From Geodermatophilus sp. DSM 45219 (GTDB taxonomy: Bacteria; Actinomycetota; Actinomycetes; Mycobacteriales; Geodermatophilaceae), in contig NZ_FNIQ01000005.1 of the NCBI RefSeq assembly GCF_900104025.1, positions 434,001 through 498,000 on the forward strand: a DNA stretch of 64,000 bases. The letters run 5' to 3'. Each line of letters starts with the position of its first letter. Positions within the stretch are counted from its first letter, which is position 1. The notes under the pieces were generated by a model. That model searched no databases. It was not told the origin of the DNA and saw only the letters and a program-made list of their open reading frames with translations. The translations under genes and the position numbers were made by a program. This document shows positions 41,292 to 49,975 of the stretch, piece by piece.

Positions 41292-42477
41292 GGGCGCTCA
41301 GCGGCATCCGACGAGCCGCCGGGTGGGACAGCGGCAGGCTGGCCACGACGAGCCGAGCTGCGGCGAGCTCCGCGCCGTCGAGCGCTCCGGCCACGCGCTC
41401 CAAGGACAGGCCGGGCGGCACGTCGGCCGGTGGCTCCGGGGCGGAGGCCAGCTCGCACCACCACCGGACCCGGTCGAACACATCGCCGCGGAAGGGGCCT
41501 GCCTCGGCGTCCCCGACGACGCCGATCCCGCGGAGGGACCAGGCGAGCGTCCGTGAGCGGCGGACCCGACGCGCAAGTCGTGCGGCGCGCCGGTGCCCCG
41601 CCTCGACGTCAGCCGGGTCGGCCGCACAGAGTCGGTCGCGTGCGCGGCGAGCGTCCCGCGCAGCGGTCGGCCAGCCGGCTACCTCGAGAGACCGGCTGAG
41701 GTGGTCGAGCGCCAGGAGCCGGGCATCACCGCTGTCCGACGCGGGCCTCTCATCCCCGGTGTCGGCATCGACCCAGGTGAGTCGCACGCGGCTGAGGACG
41801 TCGCCCTGCAGTTGACCGTGCAGGAGGAGGCCGGGGGGCCAGCCCGCGAGCACCGGTCCCAGCGAGACCTGCAGCGCGTCCAGCCGGAGTCCGTCCCGGT
41901 CAGGAGTCGTGCCGGCCATCGGCAACCCGGCGACGTCCATGCCCCCGTGACCGCTGTGGTCCATCTCGCCATGACCGCCGTGGCCCATCGCCCCGTGATC
42001 CATGCCCGCGTGATCCATGGCGTGGCCATCGGCATGAGGGACGCCTTCACCGTGGCCGTCGGCGTCCGTTCCCCCGTGTTCCATGGCCATGTGGTCCCCG
42101 CCTCCGCGCTGTTCGAGGAGGTCGCCGGGACTGGGGCGCTCGTCGTCGCCGGGCTGACCTCGCCCGGCTGCCTCTCCCAGGGCCTCGACCGCCGCATCGA
42201 GCGCCGAGGACACCTCGTCGCCCGTGCTGATGCTGGCCCTGTGCCGCGGTCCAGGGACCTGTGACCAGACGACGTCGACAGCCTGCGCGAGGTCCTCGCC
42301 GGGCGTCCCGACGACCAGGAGCAGGTCAGCCCCAGCCGGGGACAGGGCCAGCGGCCACCCGCGGCGGTCGAGTTCGGCCTCGACCGTCCATCGGAGCGCG
42401 GTGGATCCGGGCACATCCACCACCAGAACGCACGGCCGGGCGACCGCCCAGCGCCGCACCCGCTCGATCAGGTCCAC
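41284..42477 (-). CDS. Degenerate NuoB/NuoD-like fusion with His/Met-rich linker
   Basis: This ~397-residue soluble protein takes the place of nuoB-nuoC-nuoD. Residues ~45-80 (LSPAGADLLLVVGTPGEDL, then AQAVDVVWSQVPGPR) resemble the NuoB segment SPRQADLMIVAGT...QMPEP, but the four Fe-S cysteines are absent. Residues ~198-230 (LDALQVSLGPVLAGWPPGLLL) resemble the NuoD opening. Between them, residues 129-190 are packed with His, Met and Gly (MDHAGMDHGAMGHGGHGEMD), a likely metal-binding linker. It starts at GTG 42477, overlapping nuoA by 10 nt. Homology is by eye and needs profile confirmation; another scaffold role is possible. Confidence 0.6.
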   Translation of the reverse strand: MDLIERVRRWAVARPCVLVVDVPGSTALRWTVEAELDRRGWPLALSPAGADLLLVVGTPGEDLAQAVDVVWSQVPGPRHRASISTGDEVSSALDAAVEALGEAAGRGQPGDDERPSPGDLLEQRGGGDHMAMEHGGTDADGHGEGVPHADGHAMDHAGMDHGAMGHGGHGEMDHSGHGGMDVAGLPMAGTTPDRDGLRLDALQVSLGPVLAGWPPGLLLHGQLQGDVLSRVRLTWVDADTGDERPASDSGDARLLALDHLSRSLEVAGWPTAARDARRARDRLCAADPADVEAGHRRAARLARRVRRSRTLAWSLRGIGVVGDAEAGPFRGDVFDRVRWWCELASAPEPPADVPPGLSLERVAGALDGAELAAARLVVASLPLSHPAARRMPLSARV

Positions 42478-42809
42478 CGCAGCGCTCCCTCGCGCCAGAC
42501 GTAGACGACCCCGACCAGGAGGACGGCGAGGAAGCCGAACATCTCCACGACGGCACTGGGCCCCATCTCCGCGACGACGACCGCCCACGGGTACATGAAG
42601 ATCATCTCCATGTCGAAGGCGAGGAAGAGGATCGTCACGGCATACCAGCGGGCGTGGTAGCGCGAGACCGCGTGCTGCTGCGGGAGCATGCCGGACTCGA
42701 AGGGCAGAACCTGCGCCGGCTGCCAGAGCCCGCCCATGAGCCGGGAAGCGCCGTAGACGGTCCCCACGATCGCGCAGACAAGCGCCAGCAGAGCCAGGAC
42801 AGCGGTCAC
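42468..42809 (-). CDS. nuoA: Complex-I-like membrane subunit NuoA
   Basis: This 113-residue three-helix protein has LPFESGMLPQQHAVSRYHARWYAV, the NuoA loop in which the usual ECG is ESG. FLAFDMEMIFMYPWAV follows, with the conserved Asp/Glu pair. It is the first gene of the A-X-H-J-K-L-M-N run and starts at GTG 42809. It is divergent from the gene at 42848, with only 38 bp between starts. Confidence 0.9.
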   Translation of the reverse strand: MTAVLALLALVCAIVGTVYGASRLMGGLWQPAQVLPFESGMLPQQHAVSRYHARWYAVTILFLAFDMEMIFMYPWAVVVAEMGPSAVVEMFGFLAVLLVGVVYVWREGALRWT

Positions 42810-42835
42810 TGGGTTCCCCCGGTCGACGTCGTCGT

Positions 42836-42841
42836 TAGCTT
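42836..42841 (+). promoter_or_regulatory. -10 element for leaderless gene at 42848
   Basis: TTAGCT/TAGCTT lies 6 nt before the ATG with no ribosome site between. This is the spacing of leaderless actinobacterial promoters. Confidence 0.45.
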
Positions 42842-42847
42842 CCCGGC

Positions 42848-43312
42848 ATGGAGATGGGCGAGACGCACAGCGTGGAGCTGTCGACCGCCGACCTGATGAC
42901 CATCCGGGCTGGCCTCAACGCCTACCTCAGGGCCTTCGCCCGGCACCGGGAGCTCGATGGCGGCGCCACGCATCCCGATGAGGAGTGGCAGCAGGCGCAG
43001 CGGCAGGTCGGTGAGTTGATCTGGCGGCTGGAGGAGGCGGGAGTCTCGCCCGACACGATGATCGTGCACAGCGAGGAAGCCGTGGAGCCCCGGCATCAGG
43101 ACCCCTGGACCCCGGCGCCGACCGACTGCCCGGACTCCCGGCGCCGGTCGACCGCGGGACCCCCATCGGCCCGGTCGGAGGCCAGCGGCCTGAAGGAGCG
43201 CAACCGCAGGCTGTTGGACACGACGAACACCGAGGAGACCGCCATCGCCGCGCCGGCGAGCATCGGGTTGAGCAGCCCGGCAGCGGCGATCGGCAGGGCG
43301 GCCACGTTGTAG
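42848..43312 (+). CDS. Small hypothetical helical protein (3' part antisense to copA)
   Basis: The first ~85 residues ([30 protein letters not shown], then a Trp/Gln helix and [16 protein letters not shown]) look like a genuine alpha-helical protein. The frame then runs 217 bp antisense into the copA 3' end, where composition becomes Ser/Arg/Pro-rich. Either the protein really extends or a stop was lost. No domain is recognised. It stands alone between the nuo-like and copper operons. Confidence 0.5.
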   Translation: MEMGETHSVELSTADLMTIRAGLNAYLRAFARHRELDGGATHPDEEWQQAQRQVGELIWRLEEAGVSPDTMIVHSEEAVEPRHQDPWTPAPTDCPDSRRRSTAGPPSARSEASGLKERNRRLLDTTNTEETAIAAPASIGLSSPAAAIGRAATL

Positions 43313-45453
43313 GCGAAGGCCCAGAACAGGTTGCCCTTGATCGTGCCGAGCGTCCTCCGTGACAGGCGGATGGCGTCGGCGGCCGCCCGCAGGTCGCCAC
43401 GGACCAAGGTGAGGTCGCTGGCCTCGATCGCCACGTCGGTGCCGGTGCCCATGGCCAGGCCCAGGTCCGCCTGAGCGAGGGCGGCGGCGTCGTTCACCCC
43501 GTCGCCGACCATGGCCACGACCTTGCCCTGGGCCTGCAGCCGCTTGACCACGTCGACCTTGTCGGCCGGCAGCACCTCGGCGATCACCTCGTCGATGCCC
43601 ACCTGGGCGGCCACCGAGTGGGCGACGGTCTCGTTGTCGCCGGTGAGCAGGACCGGGGTGAGCCCGAGGTCGCGCAGCTGACGGACGGCTTCCGCGGAGG
43701 TCTCCTTGACGGCGTCGGCCACGACCAGGACGCCGCGGGCGGCGCCGTCCCAGCCGACGGCCACGGCCGTCCGGCCGTCGGCCTCGGCGGCGGTCTTGGC
43801 CTGCGTGAGGTCGGCCGGCAGGTGCTGCGCCCAGTCGGCCAGCAGCCGGGTGCGCCCGACCAGCACCGCGTGCCCGTCGACGACGCCCTGCACGCCGAGG
43901 CCCTCGACGTTGGTGAACCCCTCCACGGCCGGCAGGTCGCCGACCTGCTCGGCGGCGCCGGTCGCGATCGCCCGGGCGATCGGGTGCTCGGAGGCGTCCT
44001 CCAGGGCGCCGGCCAACCGCAGCACCTGCTCGCGGTCCTCGCCGGCAGCGGGGACGACGTCGAGCAGGGTCATGCGGCCGGTGGTGACGGTGCCGGTCTT
44101 GTCGAGGACGACGGTGTCCACGCGGCGGGTGTTCTCCAGCACCTCGGGGCCCTTGATCAGGATGCCGAGCTGGGCGCCGCGGCCGGTCCCGACCAGGAGC
44201 GCGGTCGGCGTGGCCAGGCCCAGCGCGCAGGGGCAGGCGATGATCAGGACAGCGACCGCGGCCGTGAACGCCGCGCCGGCGCCCGCACCGTTGCCCAGCC
44301 AGAAGCCCAGGGTGGCGGCGGCCAGGGCGATCACGATCGGGACGAAGACGCCCGAGACGCGGTCCGCGAGGCGCTGGACCTCGGCCTTGCCGTTCTGGGC
44401 GTCCTCGACCAGCCGCGCCATCTGCGCCAGCTGGGTGTCCGAACCGATGCGGGTCGCGCGCACGACCAGCCGGCCACCGGCGTTGACGGTGGCGCCGACG
44501 ACGGCGTCCTCCGGCCCGACCTCCACCGGCACCGACTCGCCGGTGAGCATCGACGCGTCGACCGCCGAGGAGCCCTCGACGATCACGCCGTCGGTGGCGA
44601 TCTTCTCCCCCGGCCGGACGACGAACAGGTCACCGACGGCCAACTGCTCGACCGGAACCCGCTGCTCGCGGCCCTCGCGCAGCACCGACACCTCCTTGGC
44701 GCCCAGCTCCAGCAGGGCGCGCAGCGCCGCACCGGCCCGCCGCTTGGCGCGGACCTCGAAGTAGCGGCCGGCCAGGATGAAGGTGGTGATGACGACGGCG
44801 GCCTCGAGGTAGATGTTCCCGCTGCCGTCGGTTCGGGAGATGGTGAGCTCGAACGGGTGGGTCATCCCCGGGACCCCGGCTGTGCCGAGGAACAGCGCGT
44901 ACAGCGACCAGCCGAAGGCGGCCAGCGTGCCCATCGAGATGAGCGTGTCCATCGTGGCGGCGCCGTGCCGCAGGTTGGTCCAGGCCGCCTTGTGGAAGGG
45001 GAACGCCGCCCAGACCACGACCGGTGCGGCGAGGGTGAGCGAGAGCCACTGCCAGTAGGTGAACTGCAGCGACGAGACCATGGCCAGCAGCACCACCGGC
45101 GCGCTGAGCAACGCGGAGACGATCACCCGCTGGCGCAGGCTGCGGACGGCGGCGTCCTCGTCGGAGGAAACCGACGGGTCCGCCGCGTCGGCCTTCGCCG
45201 GCTCGGGCAGCCGAGCGGTGTAGCCGGCCTTCTCCACCGCCGCCACCAGGTCGTCGGGGGCGGTGTCGCCGATGTAGGTGACCCTGGCCTTCTCGGTGGC
45301 GTAGTTGACCGTCGCGGTGACGCCGTCGAGCTTGTTGAGCCGCTTCTCGATCCGTGCCGCGCAGGACGCGCAGGTCATGCCTCCGATGGTCAGCTCGATG
45401 TGCTCGGCGCCGGCCGGAGCCGGTGTGGTCGTGCTCTTCGGTGCGGAGCTCAT
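43096..45453 (-). CDS. copA: Copper-exporting P1B-type ATPase
   Basis: This 785-residue heavy-metal ATPase pumps Cu(I) out of the cytosol. The N-terminal HMA domain ([14 protein letters not shown], residues ~24-37) is followed by eight membrane segments. It has the CPC motif ([13 protein letters not shown]), TGES, phosphorylation site [16 protein letters not shown] and [10 protein letters not shown]. Start ATG 45453 has GAGGAGGAG upstream. It is the last gene of csoR-copZ-secreted protein-copA. A ~35-residue polar tail follows the last helix. Confidence 0.96.
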   Translation of the reverse strand: MSSAPKSTTTPAPAGAEHIELTIGGMTCASCAARIEKRLNKLDGVTATVNYATEKARVTYIGDTAPDDLVAAVEKAGYTARLPEPAKADAADPSVSSDEDAAVRSLRQRVIVSALLSAPVVLLAMVSSLQFTYWQWLSLTLAAPVVVWAAFPFHKAAWTNLRHGAATMDTLISMGTLAAFGWSLYALFLGTAGVPGMTHPFELTISRTDGSGNIYLEAAVVITTFILAGRYFEVRAKRRAGAALRALLELGAKEVSVLREGREQRVPVEQLAVGDLFVVRPGEKIATDGVIVEGSSAVDASMLTGESVPVEVGPEDAVVGATVNAGGRLVVRATRIGSDTQLAQMARLVEDAQNGKAEVQRLADRVSGVFVPIVIALAAATLGFWLGNGAGAGAAFTAAVAVLIIACPCALGLATPTALLVGTGRGAQLGILIKGPEVLENTRRVDTVVLDKTGTVTTGRMTLLDVVPAAGEDREQVLRLAGALEDASEHPIARAIATGAAEQVGDLPAVEGFTNVEGLGVQGVVDGHAVLVGRTRLLADWAQHLPADLTQAKTAAEADGRTAVAVGWDGAARGVLVVADAVKETSAEAVRQLRDLGLTPVLLTGDNETVAHSVAAQVGIDEVIAEVLPADKVDVVKRLQAQGKVVAMVGDGVNDAAALAQADLGLAMGTGTDVAIEASDLTLVRGDLRAAADAIRLSRRTLGTIKGNLFWAFAYNVAALPIAAAGLLNPMLAGAAMAVSSVFVVSNSLRLRSFRPLASDRADGGPAVDRRRESGQSVGAGVQGS

Positions 45454-45525
45454 CTCTCCTCCTCGGAGGGTGCTCGAGGGTGCGGGCCGGAGCCGGGCGC
45501 CGGCCTGGGGCAAGCCGTGGGGGTG

Positions 45526-46491
45526 TCAGCCGTGGCCGTGCCCGTCGTCGGCGTGCCCGTCGGCCTGGTCGGTGGGGGCGGTCGCCGCCGTACCTGCCGG
45601 GAGCTCCCCGGCGCGGGCGGTGAACTCCGCGGTGCGCACGACGCCGTCGTGCTGGAAGTCCAGGAACAGCCGATAGTCCCCGGCCGAGGGTGCAGTGGCG
45701 TAGAAGGTGACGTCCGGCCCGGGCTCGGTGGTGCCGTCGCCGGGCTCCCCTGCCGGGTGGACGTGCAGGTAGGCCAGGTCGCCGTCCCGGAGGGCCACCA
45801 GGTGCCCGTAGGCGGCGAGGTAGGGCTGCAGGTCGGTGACCGGCTCTCCGTTCCGGCTGACCGAGAGGGTCAGCTCGGACTCACTGCCTGGGACCAGCTC
45901 TCCGTCGAGGGTGACGGTGTAGCCGTCGACCTCGGCGGTGCGGGAGGGCTCGGGCAGCGGCTGCGGCGTGTACTGGCCGGCCACGGGGACGTCGGCGCCG
46001 AGGGTGAGTGCCTCGCCGGCACCTGCGGGGTCGAAGTCGGCGAAGAGCCGCCAGGCGCCCGGCGTCAGCTCCAGCGGGGTGGTCCAGGTCTCGTCGGGGC
46101 CGAGTTCCGGGTGGACGTGCTGGAAGCCGGTCAGGTCGCGGCGGACGGCGATGAGGTGCAGGTCCTCGTCGTGCGAGGTGTCGTAGTCGGTGAGCGCCTG
46201 GCCGTCCGGGCCGAGGACGCGGAAGGCCACCGGGGTGGCCGGACCGGCCGGCAGTTCGGCGTCGTCGAGGTCCAGCGTGTAACCGTCCTGGGAGATCATC
46301 AGGCCGCCCGGCAGCTCCTCGGCCGTGGCGCTGTCCGCGGTCGCGCTCGCGCTCGTGTGGGCACCACCGTCGTGGGGTGCGTCGTCACCGGTGGGGCCGA
46401 TCGGCCCGATGGCGTTGCCGATCTCGGCTGCGGCGCCGAACACGGCGAGCAGGCCGAGGGTGAAGCCGCCCAGCTTGGTGGCGGTGTTCAT
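45526..46491 (-). CDS. Secreted/membrane-anchored protein with duplicated domain and His tail
   Basis: This 321-residue protein has an N-terminal hydrophobic segment (LGGFTLGLLAVFGAAAEIG) acting as a signal or anchor. Two related beta-rich domains (~65-185 and ~190-300) each end near a HVHP motif (GFQHVHPELG, AYLHVHPAGE) and a YRLF/WRLF-DF strand. The C-terminus is DGHADDGHGHG, a likely copper-binding tail. Operon position between copZ and copA suggests extracytoplasmic copper handling. No enzymatic motif was seen. Confidence 0.75.
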   Translation of the reverse strand: MNTATKLGGFTLGLLAVFGAAAEIGNAIGPIGPTGDDAPHDGGAHTSASATADSATAEELPGGLMISQDGYTLDLDDAELPAGPATPVAFRVLGPDGQALTDYDTSHDEDLHLIAVRRDLTGFQHVHPELGPDETWTTPLELTPGAWRLFADFDPAGAGEALTLGADVPVAGQYTPQPLPEPSRTAEVDGYTVTLDGELVPGSESELTLSVSRNGEPVTDLQPYLAAYGHLVALRDGDLAYLHVHPAGEPGDGTTEPGPDVTFYATAPSAGDYRLFLDFQHDGVVRTAEFTARAGELPAGTAATAPTDQADGHADDGHGHG

Positions 46492-46539
46492 GTCCCGTCC
46501 TCCCTGCAGATGGCGCCTGGCCGGCGCCGGTGGGGCCGC

Positions 46540-46749
46540 CTATCGGCCGGCCACCTGGTAGCCGGCCTCCTCGACGGCGGCCTGGATGGCGCCCTCGTCG
46601 ACCGGCTCGGCGCTGGTCACGGTCAGGCCGCCGGAGGCCAGGTCGACGTCGACGTCGGTGACGCCGGGCACCTGGCTGACCTCCTCGGTCACCGAGTTCA
46701 CGCAGTGGCCGCAGGTCATGCCGACGACGGTGTAGGTGGCGGTGCTCAT
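46540..46749 (-). CDS. copZ: Copper chaperone CopZ (HMA domain)
   Basis: This 69-residue single HMA domain has VVGMTCGHCVNSVTEEVSQVPGV (metal-binding CGHC at residues 13-16) and the GYQVAGR ending. It delivers Cu(I) to CopA. Start ATG 46749 has GAGGGAG upstream. It sits between csoR and the secreted protein. Confidence 0.95.
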   Translation of the reverse strand: MSTATYTVVGMTCGHCVNSVTEEVSQVPGVTDVDVDLASGGLTVTSAEPVDEGAIQAAVEEAGYQVAGR

Positions 46750-46844
46750 CGGGTCTCCCTCTCTCATCCGGGTGTTGTCCGGGCTGTTCGGTGTCCAGGA
46801 CGGTCCGTCCTGGGCGTCTCTGTGCCGTGCGGGGACGGCGGCTC

Positions 46845-47150
46845 TCACGAGCGGACGAGCCGGGCGATCGCCTCGGAGGCCTCGCGGACCTTCTCGTCGG
46901 CCTCCGGACCGCCGGCGGCGGCAGCCTGGACGACGCAGTGGCTCATGTGCTCCTCGAGCAGCCCCAGCGCCACCGACTGCAGCGCCTTCGTCATGGCCGA
47001 GACCTGCGTGAGGATGTCGATGCAGTACTGCTCCTCCTCGACCATCCGCTGCAGTCCGCGGGCCTGGCCCTCGATGCGGCGCAGCCGCTTGAGGTAGTCG
47101 TCCTTGCGGTGGATGTAGCCGTGCTGGCCGGATCCCTGGGTGCTCTCCAC
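46845..47150 (-). CDS. csoR: Copper-sensing transcriptional repressor CsoR
   Basis: This 101-residue four-helix repressor has YLKRLRRIEGQARGLQRMVEEEQYCIDILTQVSA with the sensing Cys, then HMSHC providing the His and second Cys of the Cu(I) site. It releases DNA when copper binds. Start GTG 47150 has GGAGCGGG upstream. Two candidate operators lie 36-75 bp upstream. Confidence 0.95.
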   Translation of the reverse strand: MESTQGSGQHGYIHRKDDYLKRLRRIEGQARGLQRMVEEEQYCIDILTQVSAMTKALQSVALGLLEEHMSHCVVQAAAAGGPEADEKVREASEAIARLVRS

Positions 47151-47185
47151 GTCGCCCGCTCCTCACCTCAACCAAGAGGAACCCT

Positions 47186-47225
47186 ACCCCCCCTGGGTAC
47201 AGCCTTGGCAGTGAGGGTATACCCC
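47186..47225. promoter_or_regulatory. Candidate CsoR operators
   Basis: TACCC-CCCCT-GGGTA (47186-47200) and GGGTA-TACCC (47216-47225) are G/C-tract palindromes of the kind bound by CsoR (pseudo-palindromic TACCC/GGGTA). They lie just upstream of csoR. Confidence 0.7.
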
Positions 47226-47332
47226 CCGCCCGTACGACGCAAGCGCGGATCGACGGCCTCGCGACCGCAAGTCGCTCTCGCGTGCGGACTACTGACGCCG
47301 CCGGGGGCTGGGGCACGAGACGGTCCGGCACT

Positions 47333-47351
47333 CCACTATGACGATTAGTTG
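47333..47351. promoter_or_regulatory. BlaI-type operator, site 1
   Basis: CCACTA-N7-TAGTTG shares arm sequence, 7-bp spacer and an internal GAT with the sites at 50420 and 52132. It lies between csoR and the copper-storage gene, so the latter is the likely target. Confidence 0.55.
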
Positions 47352-47543
47352 ACGGAGGCGCGATGGCGGTTGGTCGTCGGAGGCGTCGGGTAGCGCCGGG
47401 TGGGTCCGAGGAGCCCCGAGCCCGCCGACCGGCGGCCAGGAGCACCGCTGGCGCGGTGTGCGCACTCCCGCATGCGCAGGGCTCCCGCGATACACCGGGC
47501 TACGCCTCCTCATGGGGTCGTCGCAGCCCGCCGACGGACGGCT

Positions 47544-47555
47544 ACCCGTACGGGT
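47544..47555. promoter_or_regulatory. 12-bp perfect palindrome upstream of csp
   Basis: ACCCGTACGGGT lies 72 bp before the csp start codon. It is a candidate metalloregulator site, but a chance palindrome of this size is possible. Confidence 0.3.
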
Positions 47556-47627
47556 GGACGGACGAGGACGACACACCGGCGCCGACGGCGGCACCAGATC
47601 GCCGCGCCGGGCACAGAGAGGAAGATC

Positions 47628-48035
47628 ATGAGCGTTGCTGGTCAGATGCTGGAGACGTACCCGAAGGACCTCGGCGGGGTCGACCGCCAGAAGCTGCAGG
47701 AGTGCCTCGAGGCCTGCTTTGAGTGCGCCCAGGCGTGTACCGCGTGCGCGGACGCCTGCCTGAGCGAGGACATGGTCGCCGAGCTGACCAAGTGCATCAG
47801 GACCAACCTCGATTGTGCCGACGTCTGTGACACGACCGGGCGGGTGCTCTCCCGGCACACCGGCTACGACGCGAACCTGACCCGCGCGGTCCTGGAGGCG
47901 TGCGCCGCCGCGTGCAAGGCCTGCGGGGACGAGTGCAGCCAGCACGCCGAGATGCACGAGCACTGCCGCGTCTGCGCCGAGGCCTGCCGGCGGTGTGAGA
48001 CCGCCTGCCGCGACCTCATCGCCTCCCTGAGCTGA
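47628..48035 (+). CDS. csp: Cys-rich copper storage protein (Csp3-like, DUF326)
   Basis: This 135-residue four-helix bundle has 18 cysteines arranged mostly as C-x3-C and C-x2-C along the helices (CLEACFECAQACTACADAC near residue 25). That matches the count and spacing of cytosolic Csp3 proteins, which store many Cu(I) ions. No signal peptide is present, so it is cytosolic. Start ATG 47628 has AGAGAGGAAG upstream. It is a single-gene unit next to the csoR operon. Confidence 0.9.
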   Translation: MSVAGQMLETYPKDLGGVDRQKLQECLEACFECAQACTACADACLSEDMVAELTKCIRTNLDCADVCDTTGRVLSRHTGYDANLTRAVLEACAAACKACGDECSQHAEMHEHCRVCAEACRRCETACRDLIASLS

Positions 48036-48112
48036 GGGAGGACGGCCAGCCGTCCGGCGTCGTGGGTCCTGGCGCCGGGCGGCTGCCCCCCCCCCCGGCG
48101 CCCGACCCGTGG

Positions 48113-49000
48113 TCACAGGCCGGTCAGCGCCTCGAAGGTCTGCCCGTCGTCCTCCGAGAGGAGGACGGCTTCGGTGGTGACGACCGCGATCCGCACGGCA
48201 CCGTCGTCGGCAGAGCCGACGGCCACCGCTTGCACGGGTGCGCCGGTCTCAGGTCCCCGCTGCCACGTGGCGGCTCCGTCAGCACTCACCCAGACCGTCC
48301 CGGAAGGCTCCACCCCCGCGACCGTCGCTCCGTCCTCCCCCCAGGCGACCACCTGGAGCAGTGGAGCGCCGTCCACCTCCGACCACGTGGCTCCGCCGTC
48401 AGCCGAGCGGAGGAGCCCCTGCGACGTCGTGGCGAGGACCTCGGGCCCGGTCGGCGACGCCGCCAGCGCGGCCGGCGGGGCGGGGATGTCCGCCGGCTCC
48501 CAGGCCACACCGTCCGTGCTGCGGCGCAGCTCGCCGTCGTAGCCGAGGATGCCTGCGTCCCCTGTGGCGAGGGCGTGGAAATCGGACTCGCCCTGACGCG
48601 ACACCGGATCCCACGACCGGCCTCCGTCGGTGGACTCGATGAGCCCCACTGGTTCCGGCAGGTCGACGTCCGGCCCCGGGTGCCCCGACGCGAGCAGCCG
48701 CTCGGGTCCGGCCACCACGAACCCCATCAGATCGATCACCGGTCCGACCCGGTTCGCGTCCCCCGCCTCGTCGACCACGAACAGACCGTCGTGCGTCGCC
48801 ACCAGCAGGGCGCCGTCCCCCGGGTCGAAACCGACGCCGTGGACGTGCGAGAACGGCAAGGTCTCGGCGCCAGAGGCAGCAGGGGTCGACACAGCCTGAG
48901 AGGGCGTGCACCCGACCACGCCGAGCAGGACGGCAGCCGACGCGGCGACCACCCCGCTCCTCGGCCGGTGTCCTGTCGTCGTCCACACAGACCTAGTCAC
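48113..49000 (-). CDS. Lipoprotein with BNR/sialidase-like beta-propeller (F510_1955 type)
   Basis: This ~295-residue protein has a lipobox (AAVLLGVVGC, lipid Cys near residue 32). The beta-propeller repeats have Asp-box motifs STDGGRSW, STDGVAWE, SADGGATW, SADGAATW and SEDDGQTF. It opens FSHVHGVGFDPGDGALLVATHDGLF, which is characteristic of the family. It is probably anchored outside the membrane and binds a ligand or metal; no catalytic set is evident. The start is GTG 49000 with GGGGAG upstream; an earlier in-frame start adds non-signal sequence. It often accompanies DUF305/copper genes. Confidence 0.78.
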   Translation of the reverse strand: MTRSVWTTTGHRPRSGVVAASAAVLLGVVGCTPSQAVSTPAASGAETLPFSHVHGVGFDPGDGALLVATHDGLFVVDEAGDANRVGPVIDLMGFVVAGPERLLASGHPGPDVDLPEPVGLIESTDGGRSWDPVSRQGESDFHALATGDAGILGYDGELRRSTDGVAWEPADIPAPPAALAASPTGPEVLATTSQGLLRSADGGATWSEVDGAPLLQVVAWGEDGATVAGVEPSGTVWVSADGAATWQRGPETGAPVQAVAVGSADDGAVRIAVVTTEAVLLSEDDGQTFEALTGL

Positions 49001-49222
49001 AGCAACGAACTCCCCAAGCAAGCGGTCGCGAGCCAGGCTCGCGGCCAGATCGTCGATCCCTTCCAGAGCCCGGAGAGCATCAGCACACCGGGCAGGACGA
49101 GCAGCCCACCCTCGAACCGCGTCACCCAGCGGGCATGACGCCTCGTCCACCGCGGGGGCAGTCGTCCCAGAGGAGGGTGACGCCGCCGGTGAGCCGACGC
49201 CGGCGGCGTCACGGCACGGACG

Positions 49223-49891
49223 TCAGCCGCCGAGCTCGGCGAGCAGCGTCTCCATCTCCTCGATCTCCGCAGCCTGCGAGTCAGCGATCTCCTCGGCCAG
49301 TGCGACGGCGTCCGCGTTGCTGCCCTCGGCGATCTCCGTCTGGGCCATCTCCACGGCACCGCGGTGGTGCACGATCATCATCTCGAGCCACATCCGGTCG
49401 AACTCGGCTCCGGAGGCGGCCTCCAGGGCGGCCATGTCCTCCTCGGACATGCCCTCCATGTCCATGCCGCCCATGTCCATGGACCCGTGGTCCATGGAGC
49501 CCATGCTGTCGCTGCCCTCCTCGGGCAGCGGCTCGCCCCACTCCTGCAGCCAGCCGGTCATCGTCTCGATCTCCGGCTGCTGCGCGGCTTCGATCCGGTT
49601 CGCCAGATCGAGGACGCGAGGGTCCTCGGCGCGGCCATCGGCCATCCGCGCCATCTCGAGGGCGCCACGGTGGTGCGGGATCATGCCCTGGACGAAGGTG
49701 ACGTCGGCGTTGTTGAACTGTGCCGACTCGTCGGAGCTCTCGGCGCCGGCGCTGCTCTCGGCACTGGTGCTGCTGTCCATCCCCTCCATGCCGGCCATGT
49801 CGTCGCTCCCGTCGGAACAGCCGGCCAGGACGATGGTGCCGGCGATGATGCCGCCGGTCAGACGGGCGAGTCGAACGTTGGTGCGGGTCAC
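49223..49891 (-). CDS. DUF305 lipoprotein with Met/His-rich linker
   Basis: This 222-residue protein has lipobox TIVLAGC and two DUF305 halves with FVQGMIPHHRGALEMAR (~67-83) and MWLEMMIVHHRGAVEMAQ (~167-184). Between them lies a linker dense in Met, Asp and His (GSMDHGSMDMGGMDMEGM). Paired HH plus Met residues suggest copper binding outside the cell. It starts at GTG 49891 and lies 84 bp after the DUF6153 gene on the same strand. Confidence 0.85.
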   Translation of the reverse strand: MTRTNVRLARLTGGIIAGTIVLAGCSDGSDDMAGMEGMDSSTSAESSAGAESSDESAQFNNADVTFVQGMIPHHRGALEMARMADGRAEDPRVLDLANRIEAAQQPEIETMTGWLQEWGEPLPEEGSDSMGSMDHGSMDMGGMDMEGMSEEDMAALEAASGAEFDRMWLEMMIVHHRGAVEMAQTEIAEGSNADAVALAEEIADSQAAEIEEMETLLAELGG

Positions 49892-49975
49892 TGTCTCTCT
49901 CCTCGTGCTCAGTGGTGTTCAGGCGTACCGGACCGGCCCAGGTCAGCGCGGTGCTGTCCGGGCGCTCTGGGCCGT

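Larger units (their letters stand above)
47151..47627. other. csoR-csp divergent intergenic region
   Basis: These 477 bp carry two CsoR-type palindromes (47186-47225), a BlaI-type operator (47333-47351) and a 12-bp palindrome (47544-47555). I accept no gene; a weak frame from ATG 47363 runs into the csp gene and is discussed under rejected items. Confidence 0.6.

Noticed and set aside
47363-47722. A 119-codon plus-strand frame starting behind a GGAGG, between the BlaI site and csp
   Set aside because: The body is Arg/Pro/Ala-rich with no pattern and runs out of frame into the copper-storage gene; the GGAGG-ATG pair is suggestive but not enough.
48086-48096. Run of 11 C residues after csp considered as a phase-variable tract
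   Set aside because: It lies outside genes and promoters, and such runs are prone to sequencing error in GC-rich DNA.
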